A stretch of 42,078 bases of DNA from a virus: IMG/VR virus record IMGVR_UViG_3300022072_000027, positions 1-42,078 of that record, one strand, 5' to 3'. The translations under genes and the position numbers were made by a program. The notes beneath the pieces are model-generated. The model ran no database searches. It worked only from the letters and a program-made list of their open reading frames with translations, and was not told where the DNA came from. This document shows positions 26,894 to 33,425 of the stretch, piece after piece; the first letter of the stretch is position 1; each line of letters opens with the position of its first letter.

Positions 26894-27307
26894 TTAGAAC
26901 TCCTCGTTATCAGTGTCACCTTCAACATATTCTATTAAGTTCTCAACCTTTACAGCCATGAGTTCAGCGAATTGTCCGAAGTCATTCTTGTAAGGTTTAA
27001 TCTTAACAGTTACTTCTGAACCATTACCCACACTAACATCAATAGGTTCACCATCAACGTTAATTAACTTAGGTGCAGTATTAGCTACCCCATCGTTATT
27101 GGCTGCTCTTTTACTAAAAGTAAATGCCGGTTCATCATACTTAGGCTGTCCTGCTCTGTCCTTAACTTGATTAAGACCAATGCCTTCAAGTTTTGCTGCA
27201 GTATCTGCATCTGTTAAAACAGTCAAGCCATACTTGTGAGGTTGAAACCTCGTGTTTGGCGATGTGATGTTTGCCCACATTGCCTTTCCTTTTACATACT
27301 CATACAT
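26894..27307 (-). CDS. Single-stranded DNA-binding protein (T7 gp2.5-like)
   Basis: The start at 27307 follows GGAGGA; a longer frame begins at 27340 without a ribosome site. The 137-aa product has a beta-rich core (GKAMWANI, FQPHKYGLTVL, EVTVKIKPY, GQFAELMAVKV) and a short acidic tail ending NEEF. An acidic tail with a terminal Phe is the hallmark of T7 gp2.5, where it contacts the polymerase and primase-helicase. It is the first gene of the replication block and follows a good promoter. T7 gp2.5 is longer (232 aa), so this is a compact version. Confidence 0.78.
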   Translation of the reverse strand: MYEYVKGKAMWANITSPNTRFQPHKYGLTVLTDADTAAKLEGIGLNQVKDRAGQPKYDEPAFTFSKRAANNDGVANTAPKLINVDGEPIDVSVGNGSEVTVKIKPYKNDFGQFAELMAVKVENLIEYVEGDTDNEEF

Positions 27308-27342
27308 AATTATTCCTCCATCGGTTTGTATTAAGTGCACAC

Positions 27343-27371
27343 ATTATATCATACTTTGATGATAAAGTAAA
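27343..27371 (-). promoter_or_regulatory. Sigma70-type promoter before the SSB-replication operon
   Basis: On the minus strand TTTACT (27371-27366) and TATAAT (27348-27343) are 17 bases apart. The transcript would start near 27336, about 29 bases before the SSB start codon, leaving room for its GGAGGA. It can drive SSB, primase-helicase, polymerase, nucleases and RNR. Confidence 0.65.
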
Positions 27372-27429
27372 GTGTTTGGTTAAAAAAGTTAAGCCGGTTT
27401 TAGCTTGGCACAAGACCGGAAACTTGTAG

Positions 27430-27472
27430 ATATTATAAGTTAAATAAAGGAGGGCAAAACTTCTTATAATAT
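27430..27472 (-). promoter_or_regulatory. 10-bp perfect inverted repeat, operator candidate
   Basis: ATATTATAAG at 27430-27439 and CTTATAATAT at 27463-27472 are perfect inverted copies with a 23-bp spacer. Both arms are AT-only except one base, with no U tail, so a terminator is unlikely. It lies upstream of the SSB promoter in the only sizeable gap between the early small genes and the replication operon, which would suit a repressor or activator site. Confidence 0.4.
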
Positions 27473-27479
27473 ACCTCAA

Positions 27480-27677
27480 TTAATTTCTGATAGCAGTTAG
27501 TATTTCTTCCCAAAATGTAAGTGGAGTATCATCCAGATGTACTATAAAAGTATCGTCTAGTTTGTCCACCACATGCCCTACATTTGGATAGTTTTCAGTC
27601 ATATACAATCCAAACTTCCTGTACTCATCACGAGTAAGTAGTTCTGTATTGTATTGTTTTTTTTCTAATGAATACAT
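27480..27677 (-). CDS. Unrecognised 65-aa protein with its own promoter
   Basis: The start at 27677 is chosen because a promoter lies directly upstream and its transcript would begin about there; a longer frame from 27713 would start inside the promoter's -35. The protein is compact and mixed, with IVHLDDTPLTFWEEILTAI at its end. The function is unknown. Confidence 0.5.
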   Translation of the reverse strand: MYSLEKKQYNTELLTRDEYRKFGLYMTENYPNVGHVVDKLDDTFIVHLDDTPLTFWEEILTAIRN

Positions 27678-27684
27678 AAGTTGT

Positions 27685-27713
27685 ATTATACCACAGATTA
27701 ATTGTAAATGCAA
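27685..27713 (-). promoter_or_regulatory. Sigma70-type promoter giving a leaderless or near-leaderless mRNA
   Basis: TTGCAT (27713-27708) and TATAAT (27690-27685) are 17 bases apart on the minus strand. Only seven bases separate the -10 element from ATG at 27677, so the transcript would begin at or next to the start codon with no ribosome site. Confidence 0.6.
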
Positions 27714-27716
27714 CCT

Positions 27717-28397
27717 TTAAATGTTAATTGTGAAAGGTAATGTACACCCTGTCATAGTGACTGGATTATCAAACTCTAAATCCATTACATAATTAAAGGT
27801 AGCTTGTTTAACTTTGTTAGGTATCTTACCCTCATATCTAACATCAGTTACATTACCTTCAAAGAGATCATAGATAACTGTAAACTTTAAAGTTCTTTTA
27901 ATTGTAATGTTATCTATGTAATATCCATAAGGTCTAGGTGAACTAACTTTAGGACATACAATAGGCTCTGGTGTTACCTCTGGTTGTCCTGTTACTTGTG
28001 TTCCTGTAAGCACACCGAATCCAGCATTAACACCTAAGTCTGGCTCTGGCTCTGTCTCTATATACTTTTCAATAACTACAGTTGCAACCGGTGGTTTGTT
28101 TAAGCGTTCATCTAAATCATTTAAGATTCTATAAATCTCTGAGTTAGTTTCTTCCATTACATCTAGTCTGTCTGATAAATCAACTAAAGAATTACGATAG
28201 CTTTCTCTGGTAGATTCTATTAAGTCTGCAGTCCTACCTACACTTTCGAACTCTTCGCTGAGAGACAGGAAAGATTTATTCAATCTTGTAAGTCCTGCTT
28301 TGTTTTCTGTTATCCCTCCGGCTGTTGTTGTTACGATGCTATAGACAGAAGCCATCGAAGCTACCAGCACCATTCCAAATATTATTTTAAATTTCAT
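27717..28397 (-). CDS. TonB-like membrane-anchored periplasmic protein
   Basis: Residues 1-26 form an N-terminal membrane anchor or signal (MKFKIIFGMVLVASMASVYS). Residues about 35-100 are a coiled coil. A Pro/Glu segment follows (ETEPEPD, then QPEVTPEPIVCPKVSSPRP at about 138-156). The C-terminal 70 residues (about 157-226) have the pattern of a TonB C-terminal domain: TLKFTVIYDLFEGNVTDVRY, a helix, then LPFTINI. Anchor, extended Pro-rich linker and TonB-type end match host TonB, which energises outer-membrane iron and vitamin receptors. Cys148 and Cys218 could form a periplasmic disulfide. Possible roles are altering receptor traffic or blocking superinfection. Homology is from pattern recognition only; another periplasmic beta domain is the alternative. 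Confidence 0.45.
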   Translation of the reverse strand: MKFKIIFGMVLVASMASVYSIVTTTAGGITENKAGLTRLNKSFLSLSEEFESVGRTADLIESTRESYRNSLVDLSDRLDVMEETNSEIYRILNDLDERLNKPPVATVVIEKYIETEPEPDLGVNAGFGVLTGTQVTGQPEVTPEPIVCPKVSSPRPYGYYIDNITIKRTLKFTVIYDLFEGNVTDVRYEGKIPNKVKQATFNYVMDLEFDNPVTMTGCTLPFTINI

Positions 28398-28895
28398 TTA
28401 CGCTACCTCCTGTGTAGTCCACCATGTAGGTTTAGCTCTGTTCTGTTCCCACTTGGCATAGTGTTTTTCATTGATTACATATCTACGATACGCAACGATT
28501 GGGTCATTGTGTTTATACTCCTCCGGCATAGCCTGTGCTAATGGTGTCATATCACCAATGTTTATATTAAGTGGTAGTTGCATAAGAGGTGTTGATAGTT
28601 TATCAAAACTTAAATGCGATCTACCATATCTATGACTGTACTCAATGGCTAGTGCTATGAAGTGCCGATACAACCATTGATAGTTAGAACTAGATTCTCT
28701 TGCCCAGATAGTACAAGGATGATTCTTGTATGCAGTTTTGTAAAGTCCTTGCTTGTCTGCCCACTCATCACCATCTAATTCTCTATGTGCTGTGCATAAC
28801 ATCTGTGCTGTTTCCAATGGCATCTTGACTAGCATCTTATCTGGTTGTGCTAGTGCTGATTCAACTGGACATTCGTTAAAATAAAATATGTTCAT
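28398..28895 (-). CDS. Conserved viral protein of unknown function (MNIFY family)
   Basis: This 165-aa protein begins MNIFYFNECPVESALAQ and contains VKMPLETAQMLCTAHRELD, YKNHPCTIWARESSSNYQWL and LTPLAQAMPEEYKHNDPIVAYR. I recognise this series from many tailed phages and some large viruses, where it is annotated as hypothetical. Conserved His, Arg and Asp/Glu residues along helices suggest an enzyme, possibly acting on nucleotides or DNA, but no activity is established to my knowledge. It sits between the TonB-like gene and a tiny basic gene in the early arm. Confidence 0.7.
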   Translation of the reverse strand: MNIFYFNECPVESALAQPDKMLVKMPLETAQMLCTAHRELDGDEWADKQGLYKTAYKNHPCTIWARESSSNYQWLYRHFIALAIEYSHRYGRSHLSFDKLSTPLMQLPLNINIGDMTPLAQAMPEEYKHNDPIVAYRRYVINEKHYAKWEQNRAKPTWWTTQEVA

Positions 28896-29041
28896 TTACC
28901 TTGCCCTCGATATTTTTTTAAGTTGGCTTTTTTATTTTTGTTCATGGTAGATGTGCCAACGTTACCTCTACCTTGACTTGTCTTCTTACCTCTGCCTTGT
29001 GTAGCAGATGTATATACAGATTTATTCCACGTCTTCGCCAT
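28892..29041 (-). CDS. 49-aa very basic Gly/Lys/Arg-rich protein
   Basis: The gene begins at 29041, overlapping the previous gene by 20 bases, and its stop overlaps the next start (ATGA). The product has repeated QGRG (TQGRGKK, SQGRGN) and ends KKYRGQGK, so it is likely a nucleic-acid-binding peptide. No family is recognised. Confidence 0.6.
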   Translation of the reverse strand: MAKTWNKSVYTSATQGRGKKTSQGRGNVGTSTMNKNKKANLKKYRGQGK

Positions 29042-29234
29042 ACCTATTCTCCTCTATCGTTGCTCTGCGTTTGTCTCTGTACTCTGTAACACTTCGACCA
29101 TCAGCATAGTCAACAGTTTGTTTATACCATAAACCATCTTTGTACCTTGTGTCAATACCTACAACTCGTTTAGCTTGTTTTTCTAATTCAAGTATTTGTC
29201 TTTGCTGTTCAACAGATTCATCATACTGTGTCAT
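29022..29234 (-). CDS. Unrecognised 70-aa charged protein
   Basis: The protein is a helical, highly charged chain (EQQRQILELEKQAKRVVGI, then YRDKRRATIEENRYGED). It overlaps both neighbouring genes by 14-20 bases, as in a translationally coupled early operon. The function is unknown. Confidence 0.5.
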   Translation of the reverse strand: MTQYDESVEQQRQILELEKQAKRVVGIDTRYKDGLWYKQTVDYADGRSVTEYRDKRRATIEENRYGEDVE

Positions 29235-29433
29235 TTTGTTCCCTCTCTTTTTTAAGTTCCATCAACTCGTCCCACTTGTAATACTTCTTAGTCTCTGCAT
29301 CCCAGAAGTTACCTCTGTGTTTCATAGGTGTGGGTACATGTGGTTCTACCTTATCATCTTCAACCAAGTACATATACAAAGTTGTGACTGACAATAACAA
29401 CACAACACCTACTACTGTTAACATAAATTCCAT
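29221..29433 (-). CDS. Single-pass small membrane protein (70 aa)
   Basis: One hydrophobic segment (about residues 3-24, MLTVVGVVLLLSVTTLYMYLV) is followed by a charged cytoplasmic or periplasmic tail. Early small membrane proteins of phages often modify the host envelope or exclude other phages, but nothing specific is seen here. Confidence 0.55.
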   Translation of the reverse strand: MEFMLTVVGVVLLLSVTTLYMYLVEDDKVEPHVPTPMKHRGNFWDAETKKYYKWDELMELKKEREQNDTV

Positions 29434-29444
29434 AGCTCTATCTC

Positions 29445-29690
29445 CTATATAGATTTTTCAAAGTTACTACTGCTTGTAATACTTTTAAACTTAACACCCA
29501 ATAACTTATGTATCCTATCCTCAAACAAACTAACTTGATTCATTATCTCAGCTTGTTCACGAGGTGTAGCGTTTGCAAATCCCTTATCCATATGAACCTC
29601 TGGACTATCAAACAAACCCATCAAGTAATCAGACACTTGGTGTTTAGCATACACTTTCGGTGTTACTTTTTTATTATTATATTCTATCAT
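29445..29690 (-). CDS. Unrecognised 81-aa protein, first gene after an early promoter
   Basis: The ATG at 29690 follows AAGGAG, which is the end of a CTTTATAAAG motif. The protein has a beta start, a helical core (REQAEIMNQVSLFEDRIHKLLG) and a Ser-rich tail. It is the first gene downstream of the strong promoter at 29782-29810. The function is unknown. Confidence 0.55.
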   Translation of the reverse strand: MIEYNNKKVTPKVYAKHQVSDYLMGLFDSPEVHMDKGFANATPREQAEIMNQVSLFEDRIHKLLGVKFKSITSSSNFEKSI

Positions 29691-29934
29691 TATTATTCTC
29701 CTTTATAAAGTTTTATAAATACTAATATAAATTATTAATATAATTAATTATTAATTTAATTAATGTTATAATATGTATAAGATTATATCATAAAAATAAA
29801 CAGAAGTCAAATCGTGTGACATTCGTGTTAGATTATCCATCAAAAAAATATAAAAATATTAACAAACTTAAAAAAATAATGAGCATTTGTACTCCTCTCT
29901 AAGCATAGGGTTAATTAAAAGGTAGGGCATACCC
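29691..29934. other. AT-rich non-coding gap with a promoter
   Basis: This 244-bp gap has no convincing gene. It holds an exact CTTTATAAAG at 29701-29710 overlapping the ribosome site of the 81-aa gene, an AT-only tract at about 29716-29775, a minus-strand promoter at 29782-29810, and a GTCAAATCGTGTGACAT element overlapping that promoter's -35. The part from 29830 to 29934 shows nothing else I can name. Confidence 0.6.
29782..29810 (-). promoter_or_regulatory. Strong sigma70-type early promoter
   Basis: TTGACT (29810-29805) and TATAAT (29787-29782) are spaced by exactly 17 bases. The transcript would start near 29775, leaving an AU-rich leader of about 85 bases before ATG 29690. The -35 lies in an element shared with the promoter at 30468-30495. 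Confidence 0.7.
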
Positions 29935-30165
29935 TTAGTACTTGAACGAACGTCCAATACACGAAGCCACATACTCTTCTACAAGCATGTTTATGTCCAT
30001 CTCTGATAGGCTATCTAAGTCTCTACGATTTATGACATAAGCATGAGCATCTTGTAGCAACATTTGTTGTGTTATCTTTGTCAATCTACCATACAAATTT
30101 CCAAAGTCTCGGCATAAAATTTCCTCAACTCTGGAATGCCATGTACCTTTTTCTATTCTTTGCAT
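29935..30165 (-). CDS. Unrecognised 76-aa protein
   Basis: The protein is helical and mixed charge with two Cys residues (EEILCRDFGNLYGRL; LVEEYVASCIGRSF). Its start lies inside the 44-aa gene upstream, overlapping by 13 bases. It is the last gene before the 244-bp non-coding gap. The function is unknown. Confidence 0.5.
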   Translation of the reverse strand: MQRIEKGTWHSRVEEILCRDFGNLYGRLTKITQQMLLQDAHAYVINRRDLDSLSEMDINMLVEEYVASCIGRSFKY

Positions 30166-30287
30166 TCCATACCCTCCAATAGTTCAGCAACCATATCCTC
30201 ATCTTGCTGCTGTTTTTTAACAAAGTCTAACCACTCTTGACTGTTCTTGTCAACAGTATCAAACCATTCTCTAAATACTTTACTCAT
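30153..30287 (-). CDS. 44-aa acidic small protein
   Basis: The gene reads from ATG 30287 after AGGAG and ends inside the next gene. The product is acidic and helical (VFREWFDTVDKNSQEWLDFV). It is the first gene after the structured leader at 30313-30467. The function is unknown. Confidence 0.5.
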   Translation of the reverse strand: MSKVFREWFDTVDKNSQEWLDFVKKQQQDEDMVAELLEGMECKE

Positions 30288-30505
30288 ACTTTACTCCTTG
30301 TTATAAATTAGGTGCTAGTTTTACAGGTCTAGCAACTGTGTCCTTCCTTACTCGGACAATTTGTAGTTAGTGCATGGTGGTTTAGTTCTCATTTACTTTC
30401 ATCCTTAACACGCACTTAAGACATATAAGACCAGTGGGATTTTACAAAGGCTCACTCCTAACTACAAAACATATCCTATCATATCAATGTGTCAAACGTG
30501 TGACA
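30288..30505 (-). other. Non-coding leader with several stem-loops, candidate regulatory RNA
   Basis: No gene is visible here. On the minus strand the region can form TGCTAG/CTAGCA (30313-30318 with 30329-30334), TGTCC/GGACA (30339-30343 with 30354-30358), and an 8-bp stem (30369-30376 with 30409-30416) whose one non-Watson-Crick pair is G-U in the minus transcript. A perfect 10-bp inverted repeat (30361-30370 with 30458-30467) encloses the last one. A promoter lies at 30468-30495, so the outer arm may be only partly transcribed. Confidence 0.45.
30468..30495 (-). promoter_or_regulatory. Sigma70-type promoter upstream of the leader
   Basis: A perfect TTGACA (30495-30490) is followed after 16 bases by TATGTT (30473-30468). 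The -35 sits in GTCAAACGTGTGACAT at 30491-30506, an element shared with the promoter at 29782-29810. The -10 is weaker than at the other promoters. Confidence 0.5.
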
Positions 30506-30760
30506 TCATTGTGACAATTCTGCAATATCTATATATTTATAGACTTTAACTTTTGACATACAATCAATAAAGAATTGTCGATAGTCTCCATCCATGTTGA
30601 TACAGCCACCGACTAACACTTCATCGTGTATGTTGTATTTCAAGTCTGATATTGTTGTCAATACTCTACTTTCATAAACATCATCATCATTTTTAAAGTA
30701 TTGGAAAGTTATTCCATAGCCTTTAAAGAATGCTTTGCTTATTATTTCTGCTGTTGTCAT
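30506..30760 (-). CDS. Unrecognised 84-aa protein
   Basis: The protein is mixed alpha/beta with a Tyr/Phe-rich N-terminal half (KAFFKGYGITFQYFKND) and no membrane segment. Its start overlaps the stop of the 43-aa gene (ATGA). The function is unknown. Confidence 0.5.
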   Translation of the reverse strand: MTTAEIISKAFFKGYGITFQYFKNDDDVYESRVLTTISDLKYNIHDEVLVGGCINMDGDYRQFFIDCMSKVKVYKYIDIAELSQ

Positions 30761-30888
30761 TCATCTTCTCCTATTAAAGCGTTGATGTCTGCTTTACAAG
30801 TTTGTAAACGTGCATTTATTACAGCGTTTAACTCTCTTATAAAGTCTAGTTCTTTCTCTAGTCTTTCTAGTTCTTCTGATTTATTCAT
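30757..30888 (-). CDS. 43-aa coiled-coil peptide
   Basis: The gene runs from ATG 30888, after GGAGAGAT, to a stop overlapping the next start. The product is one amphipathic helix rich in Glu, Leu and Lys (EELERLEKELDFIRELNAV), so it is probably a dimeric coiled coil. The function is unknown. Confidence 0.55.
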   Translation of the reverse strand: MNKSEELERLEKELDFIRELNAVINARLQTCKADINALIGEDE

Positions 30889-30889
30889 A

Positions 30890-31177
30890 TTATCTCTCCT
30901 CTGTTGTTATATTTACATCATCAAATTGTATATCATCTACATACAATAGTTTATTTTTGACACCTTTGAGATTGATAAGGATAGATTTTTTGTATATCCC
31001 ACCTGCTCTGCTAGGTGCATCATCACACTGTATTTCTATTTGAACGTGGTCGTGTTCACCTGCTTGGTACTCATCGTTAGTTTTGTTGGCTTTCGTGTGT
31101 ACTATCGACACCATAGTTGCTTCCTCAATGTTGATGGTCTCTCCAAAGTAGTCGTTCAATTTTATTTCTTTTATCAT
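30890..31177 (-). CDS. Unrecognised 95-aa beta-rich protein
   Basis: The start at 31177 follows GAGGAGGAAGAG; a longer frame to 31225 lacks such a site. The protein shows alternating beta strands (TMVSIVHTKAN, HVQIEIQCDD, KSILINLKGV, KLLYVDDIQF). It overlaps the 53-aa gene by 53 bases in another frame. The function is unknown. Confidence 0.5.
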   Translation of the reverse strand: MIKEIKLNDYFGETINIEEATMVSIVHTKANKTNDEYQAGEHDHVQIEIQCDDAPSRAGGIYKKSILINLKGVKNKLLYVDDIQFDDVNITTEER

Positions 31178-31286
31178 ACTCTTCCTCCTCTTTGTATGTT
31201 TCAGTTGTTTCTGGATTAGTGTCAATCAATGGTGCATCTGCATAATGTTGATCGACAACCTCGTTTATTATATCGTCTTCCATCAT
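31125..31286 (-). CDS. 53-aa acidic peptide overlapping the next gene
   Basis: The gene reads from tandem ATG codons (31286 and 31283), preceded by an AGGAG, and continues 53 bases into the following gene. The Glu-rich stretch YKEEEEYDKR is encoded by that gene's ribosome site, so overlap constrains its sequence. It is small and could be a leader peptide rather than a functional protein. Confidence 0.4.
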   Translation of the reverse strand: MMEDDIINEVVDQHYADAPLIDTNPETTETYKEEEEYDKRNKIERLLWRDHQH

Positions 31287-31291
31287 AACTC

Positions 31292-31501
31292 CTATGTTAT
31301 CACGGTTGGTTGTTCATACCAATAGTCTTCGTTATTTGTAGAGAAGTAAACATTCGGCTCACCTCTAAATCTTACAATCGCTTGTTCGATTAGATCATCG
31401 CTTCCTTCTGGCAAGATTGCTCTCTCCAGATGTTGCAGCACTAAGTCTCGTTCCTCCTCAGTTCTACATTTTACTTTTACATTATAAGTTTCTTCAGTCA
31501 T
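31292..31501 (-). CDS. Unrecognised 69-aa acidic protein
   Basis: The protein begins with a beta strand and a helix (YNVKVKCRTEEERDLVLQHL) reminiscent of small alpha/beta folds, and ends with aromatic residues. It starts after AAAGGAGAATAT. The function is unknown. Confidence 0.5.
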   Translation of the reverse strand: MTEETYNVKVKCRTEEERDLVLQHLERAILPEGSDDLIEQAIVRFRGEPNVYFSTNNEDYWYEQPTVIT

Positions 31502-31511
31502 ATATTCTCCT

Positions 31512-31721
31512 TTATCTTTTTGTTATTAAGCATAGGTATCTATTGTCTAAAAAGTTAAAGACAATACCTCTACTTGTTCGGTAGATATTTCTACCATCTA
31601 CTTTAGATAGTCGTTTGTTATTAGCAATTCTAAATTTCAACCCAAACAAATTCACGTGATGGAATTTTTTGTTGCTGTTATCTTTATCACTAAATGTTTT
31701 TACATTTATCATATCATTCAC
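31512..31721 (-). CDS. Unrecognised 69-aa basic protein
   Basis: The protein is basic and beta-rich (FHHVNLFGLKFRIANNKRL; RGIVFNFLDNRYLCLITKR). The start could be 31721 or the internal ATG at 31712. It follows the 273-aa conserved gene by about ten bases. The function is unknown. Confidence 0.5.
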   Translation of the reverse strand: MNDMINVKTFSDKDNSNKKFHHVNLFGLKFRIANNKRLSKVDGRNIYRTSRGIVFNFLDNRYLCLITKR

Positions 31722-31730
31722 TCCTAGCTA

Positions 31731-32552
31731 TTACGCTAATTGTATTACATTAATTACAAAGCCGGACGTATCTTGTCTAGCTTTGCCCTTCGCTTTCAGA
31801 CCAACCACGCTATTTGGTTCGTCCAGAAATCTCATATCTGTTTTGTCTCCATCAATTACCTTTAGTTCCTTGAACATACTCGGCAATATTCCATTGAATA
31901 CTACAGCTTTGTTATGTTTTACTTTGTCAAATAGTTTTGCATATTTCTCATTCGCTTCGCTGTAGCTCCATGTCAAGTGATAGTTCGGTATATGATCTAT
32001 CTTCCTAGTTGGTATCTTGGTATAGTCATAAAACTGTACATCTGGAAAGTGATCGAACAAGGTTTTACCCTCGTGCAGTTCATACTCCCATTGTATATCA
32101 CTCGTTCCATTCAACCGGATACAAGGTTTTTTATTGGTAGTTTTACACTTAACCACAAATTTAGCTATCTCTTTATGTAGTTGTTGCATAAAATTAACCC
32201 TATCATCTAAATAAAATAGAGTTCGTCTAAGTCTAGCTAACTCAATCGCATTCGTGGTCTCACCATTTTTAATGATACCACCTCTTCCGGCAGTATTTAA
32301 ACAAGGCTTCCAACATTGTGCAGTTTTTGCAAAAGCACAAAGCGTTCTTTTTGTTGGTCTCTCCATCAATACATCGGCTTTATCGTGGGGCAGTAAATGC
32401 ATTAGCTTAACATCAAGATGCTCAGTAATACCTTTTACAAGCTTGGCATTACTCTCACCATCTGTTAGTAATGTGATCGGCTTACCCCTGTAAAGCTTGT
32501 CAAGTAAATCCGGATATGACTTGTATGTCTTATCTTTATATTTTAGTTTCAT
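31731..32552 (-). CDS. Conserved viral protein with Cys triad (DUF7227-like)
   Basis: This 273-aa protein is the largest of the early small-gene block. Motifs include CAFAKTAQCWKPCLNTAGRGG (split here: Cys72, Cys80, Cys84), IRLNGTSDIQWEYE, VQFYDYTKIPTRK, NYHLTWSYSE and DTSGFVINVI. I recall this family from many marine and soil phages, tentatively as DUF7227, with no established function. The three close Cys residues could hold a metal or an Fe-S cluster, and the RLNGTSDI and YDYTK strands suggest an enzyme with a TIM-barrel-like order. The ribosome site is one of four identical AAGGAGAACGAAGATGA cassettes. Confidence 0.7.
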   Translation of the reverse strand: MKLKYKDKTYKSYPDLLDKLYRGKPITLLTDGESNAKLVKGITEHLDVKLMHLLPHDKADVLMERPTKRTLCAFAKTAQCWKPCLNTAGRGGIIKNGETTNAIELARLRRTLFYLDDRVNFMQQLHKEIAKFVVKCKTTNKKPCIRLNGTSDIQWEYELHEGKTLFDHFPDVQFYDYTKIPTRKIDHIPNYHLTWSYSEANEKYAKLFDKVKHNKAVVFNGILPSMFKELKVIDGDKTDMRFLDEPNSVVGLKAKGKARQDTSGFVINVIQLA

Positions 32553-32688
32553 CTTCGTTCTCCTTTAAATCTGGACTATCAACAATTTCCTTAATCATAT
32601 CTGCTAACCAATATATAGAGCAGTAAGGATTATTTTCATTTGCGTTGCAAAGACTTCTAATCTCTGCAATCATTTCTGTTTTATTCAT
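32536..32688 (-). CDS. 50-aa small protein ending LKENEDETKI
   Basis: The gene starts at ATG 32688 in a repeated AAGGAGAACGAAGATGA cassette and overlaps the next gene by 17 bases, its own C-terminal LKENEDE being encoded by the next cassette. It has two Cys and is helical. The function is unknown. Confidence 0.55.
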   Translation of the reverse strand: MNKTEMIAEIRSLCNANENNPYCSIYWLADMIKEIVDSPDLKENEDETKI

Positions 32689-32839
32689 CTTCGTTCTCCT
32701 TTAAGTGTGGCTCTCTTAAATCTTCGGTAAATTGCAAAGCATTATTTAAATCTACATCATTATCTGGAATCGCATATTTATTTTGCAATTCTTGTAGAGC
32801 TGAATGTATGCTTTCTAGTTTTGTATATTCAATCGTCAT
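32681..32839 (-). CDS. 52-aa small protein ending HLKENEDE
   Basis: The start at 32839 lies in the repeated start cassette. The protein is helical (LESIHSALQELQNKYAI) and ends LKENEDE, encoded by the next cassette. The function is unknown. Confidence 0.55.
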   Translation of the reverse strand: MTIEYTKLESIHSALQELQNKYAIPDNDVDLNNALQFTEDLREPHLKENEDE

Positions 32840-32999
32840 CTTCGTTCTCCTTAAAAATAGCTGTAGTTTCATCTTCGCAATTATCACAATAAACAAATTT
32901 ATCTTCGCAACTGCCATTAACATTATTTAATTCATCTGCCCATACTCGCCAAGAAATATTATCTTGCTTACAAACAGAGCAACACATAGTTTTACTCAT
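32829..32999 (-). CDS. 56-aa zinc-ribbon protein ending FKENEDDD
   Basis: The start at 32999 lies in the repeated start cassette. Two Cys pairs (CSVC at 7-10 and CDNC at 38-41) frame a beta hairpin, a likely zinc ribbon. The acidic end KENEDDD overlaps the next cassette. The target is unknown. Confidence 0.6.
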   Translation of the reverse strand: MSKTMCCSVCKQDNISWRVWADELNNVNGSCEDKFVYCDNCEDETTAIFKENEDDD

Positions 33000-33013
33000 C
33001 TTCGTTCTCCTTA

Positions 33014-33307
33014 TTAATTTGGATACAGCATCAAGGTTCCTGCATCGTATGGCTCCCAGAACCATCCTGCATCCTCGATTATTTTTAATAGGTCTGGATG
33101 TACACAATCATCCTCTGAACATCCTTGCTCATAGGCTAGATAGTGTTCATATAATAATCTTTCATAGGCTAAAGAGCCTTTAAAAGAATACTCACTTCCT
33201 CGAATCCAGATACCTGTACTATCATCATCATAAAATTCTGATATAGGTGTTGCATTCGCAATAGGTATTAATCTATTGATTTTATTTATTAGGTGTCCTT
33301 GTTTCAT
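33014..33307 (-). CDS. Unrecognised 97-aa protein
   Basis: The start at 33307 follows AAGGAG. The protein has a helical N-terminus, an acidic turn (EFYDDDSTGIWIRGSEYSF) and two Cys at 63 and 68. The first of the four repeated start cassettes follows its stop. The function is unknown. Confidence 0.5.
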   Translation of the reverse strand: MKQGHLINKINRLIPIANATPISEFYDDDSTGIWIRGSEYSFKGSLAYERLLYEHYLAYEQGCSEDDCVHPDLLKIIEDAGWFWEPYDAGTLMLYPN

Positions 33308-33311
33308 AGGC

Positions 33312-33425
33312 TCATTCTCCTTGCTCGTAAAAGCGTTTGTAGGCTTCAGCTTCAGCATCTGCCGGTGTATATCCTTGCATAAGTAGTTCCTCGTACAAGT
33401 CGTTTAATATTTTATCGTTGTCCAT
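33312..33425 (-). CDS. 37-aa acidic peptide
   Basis: The gene runs from ATG 33425 to a stop four bases before the 97-aa gene's start; its last codons carry that gene's AAGGAG site. The product is helical (LNDLYEELLMQGYTPADAEA), with a fold like a short helix-turn-helix hairpin. The function is unknown. Confidence 0.45.
   Translation of the reverse strand: MDNDKILNDLYEELLMQGYTPADAEAEAYKRFYEQGE

Noticed and set aside
28398-28895. Assignment of the MNIFY-family protein as a DNA glycosylase or nucleotide-modifying enzyme
   Set aside because: No catalytic motif I can defend; left as conserved unknown.
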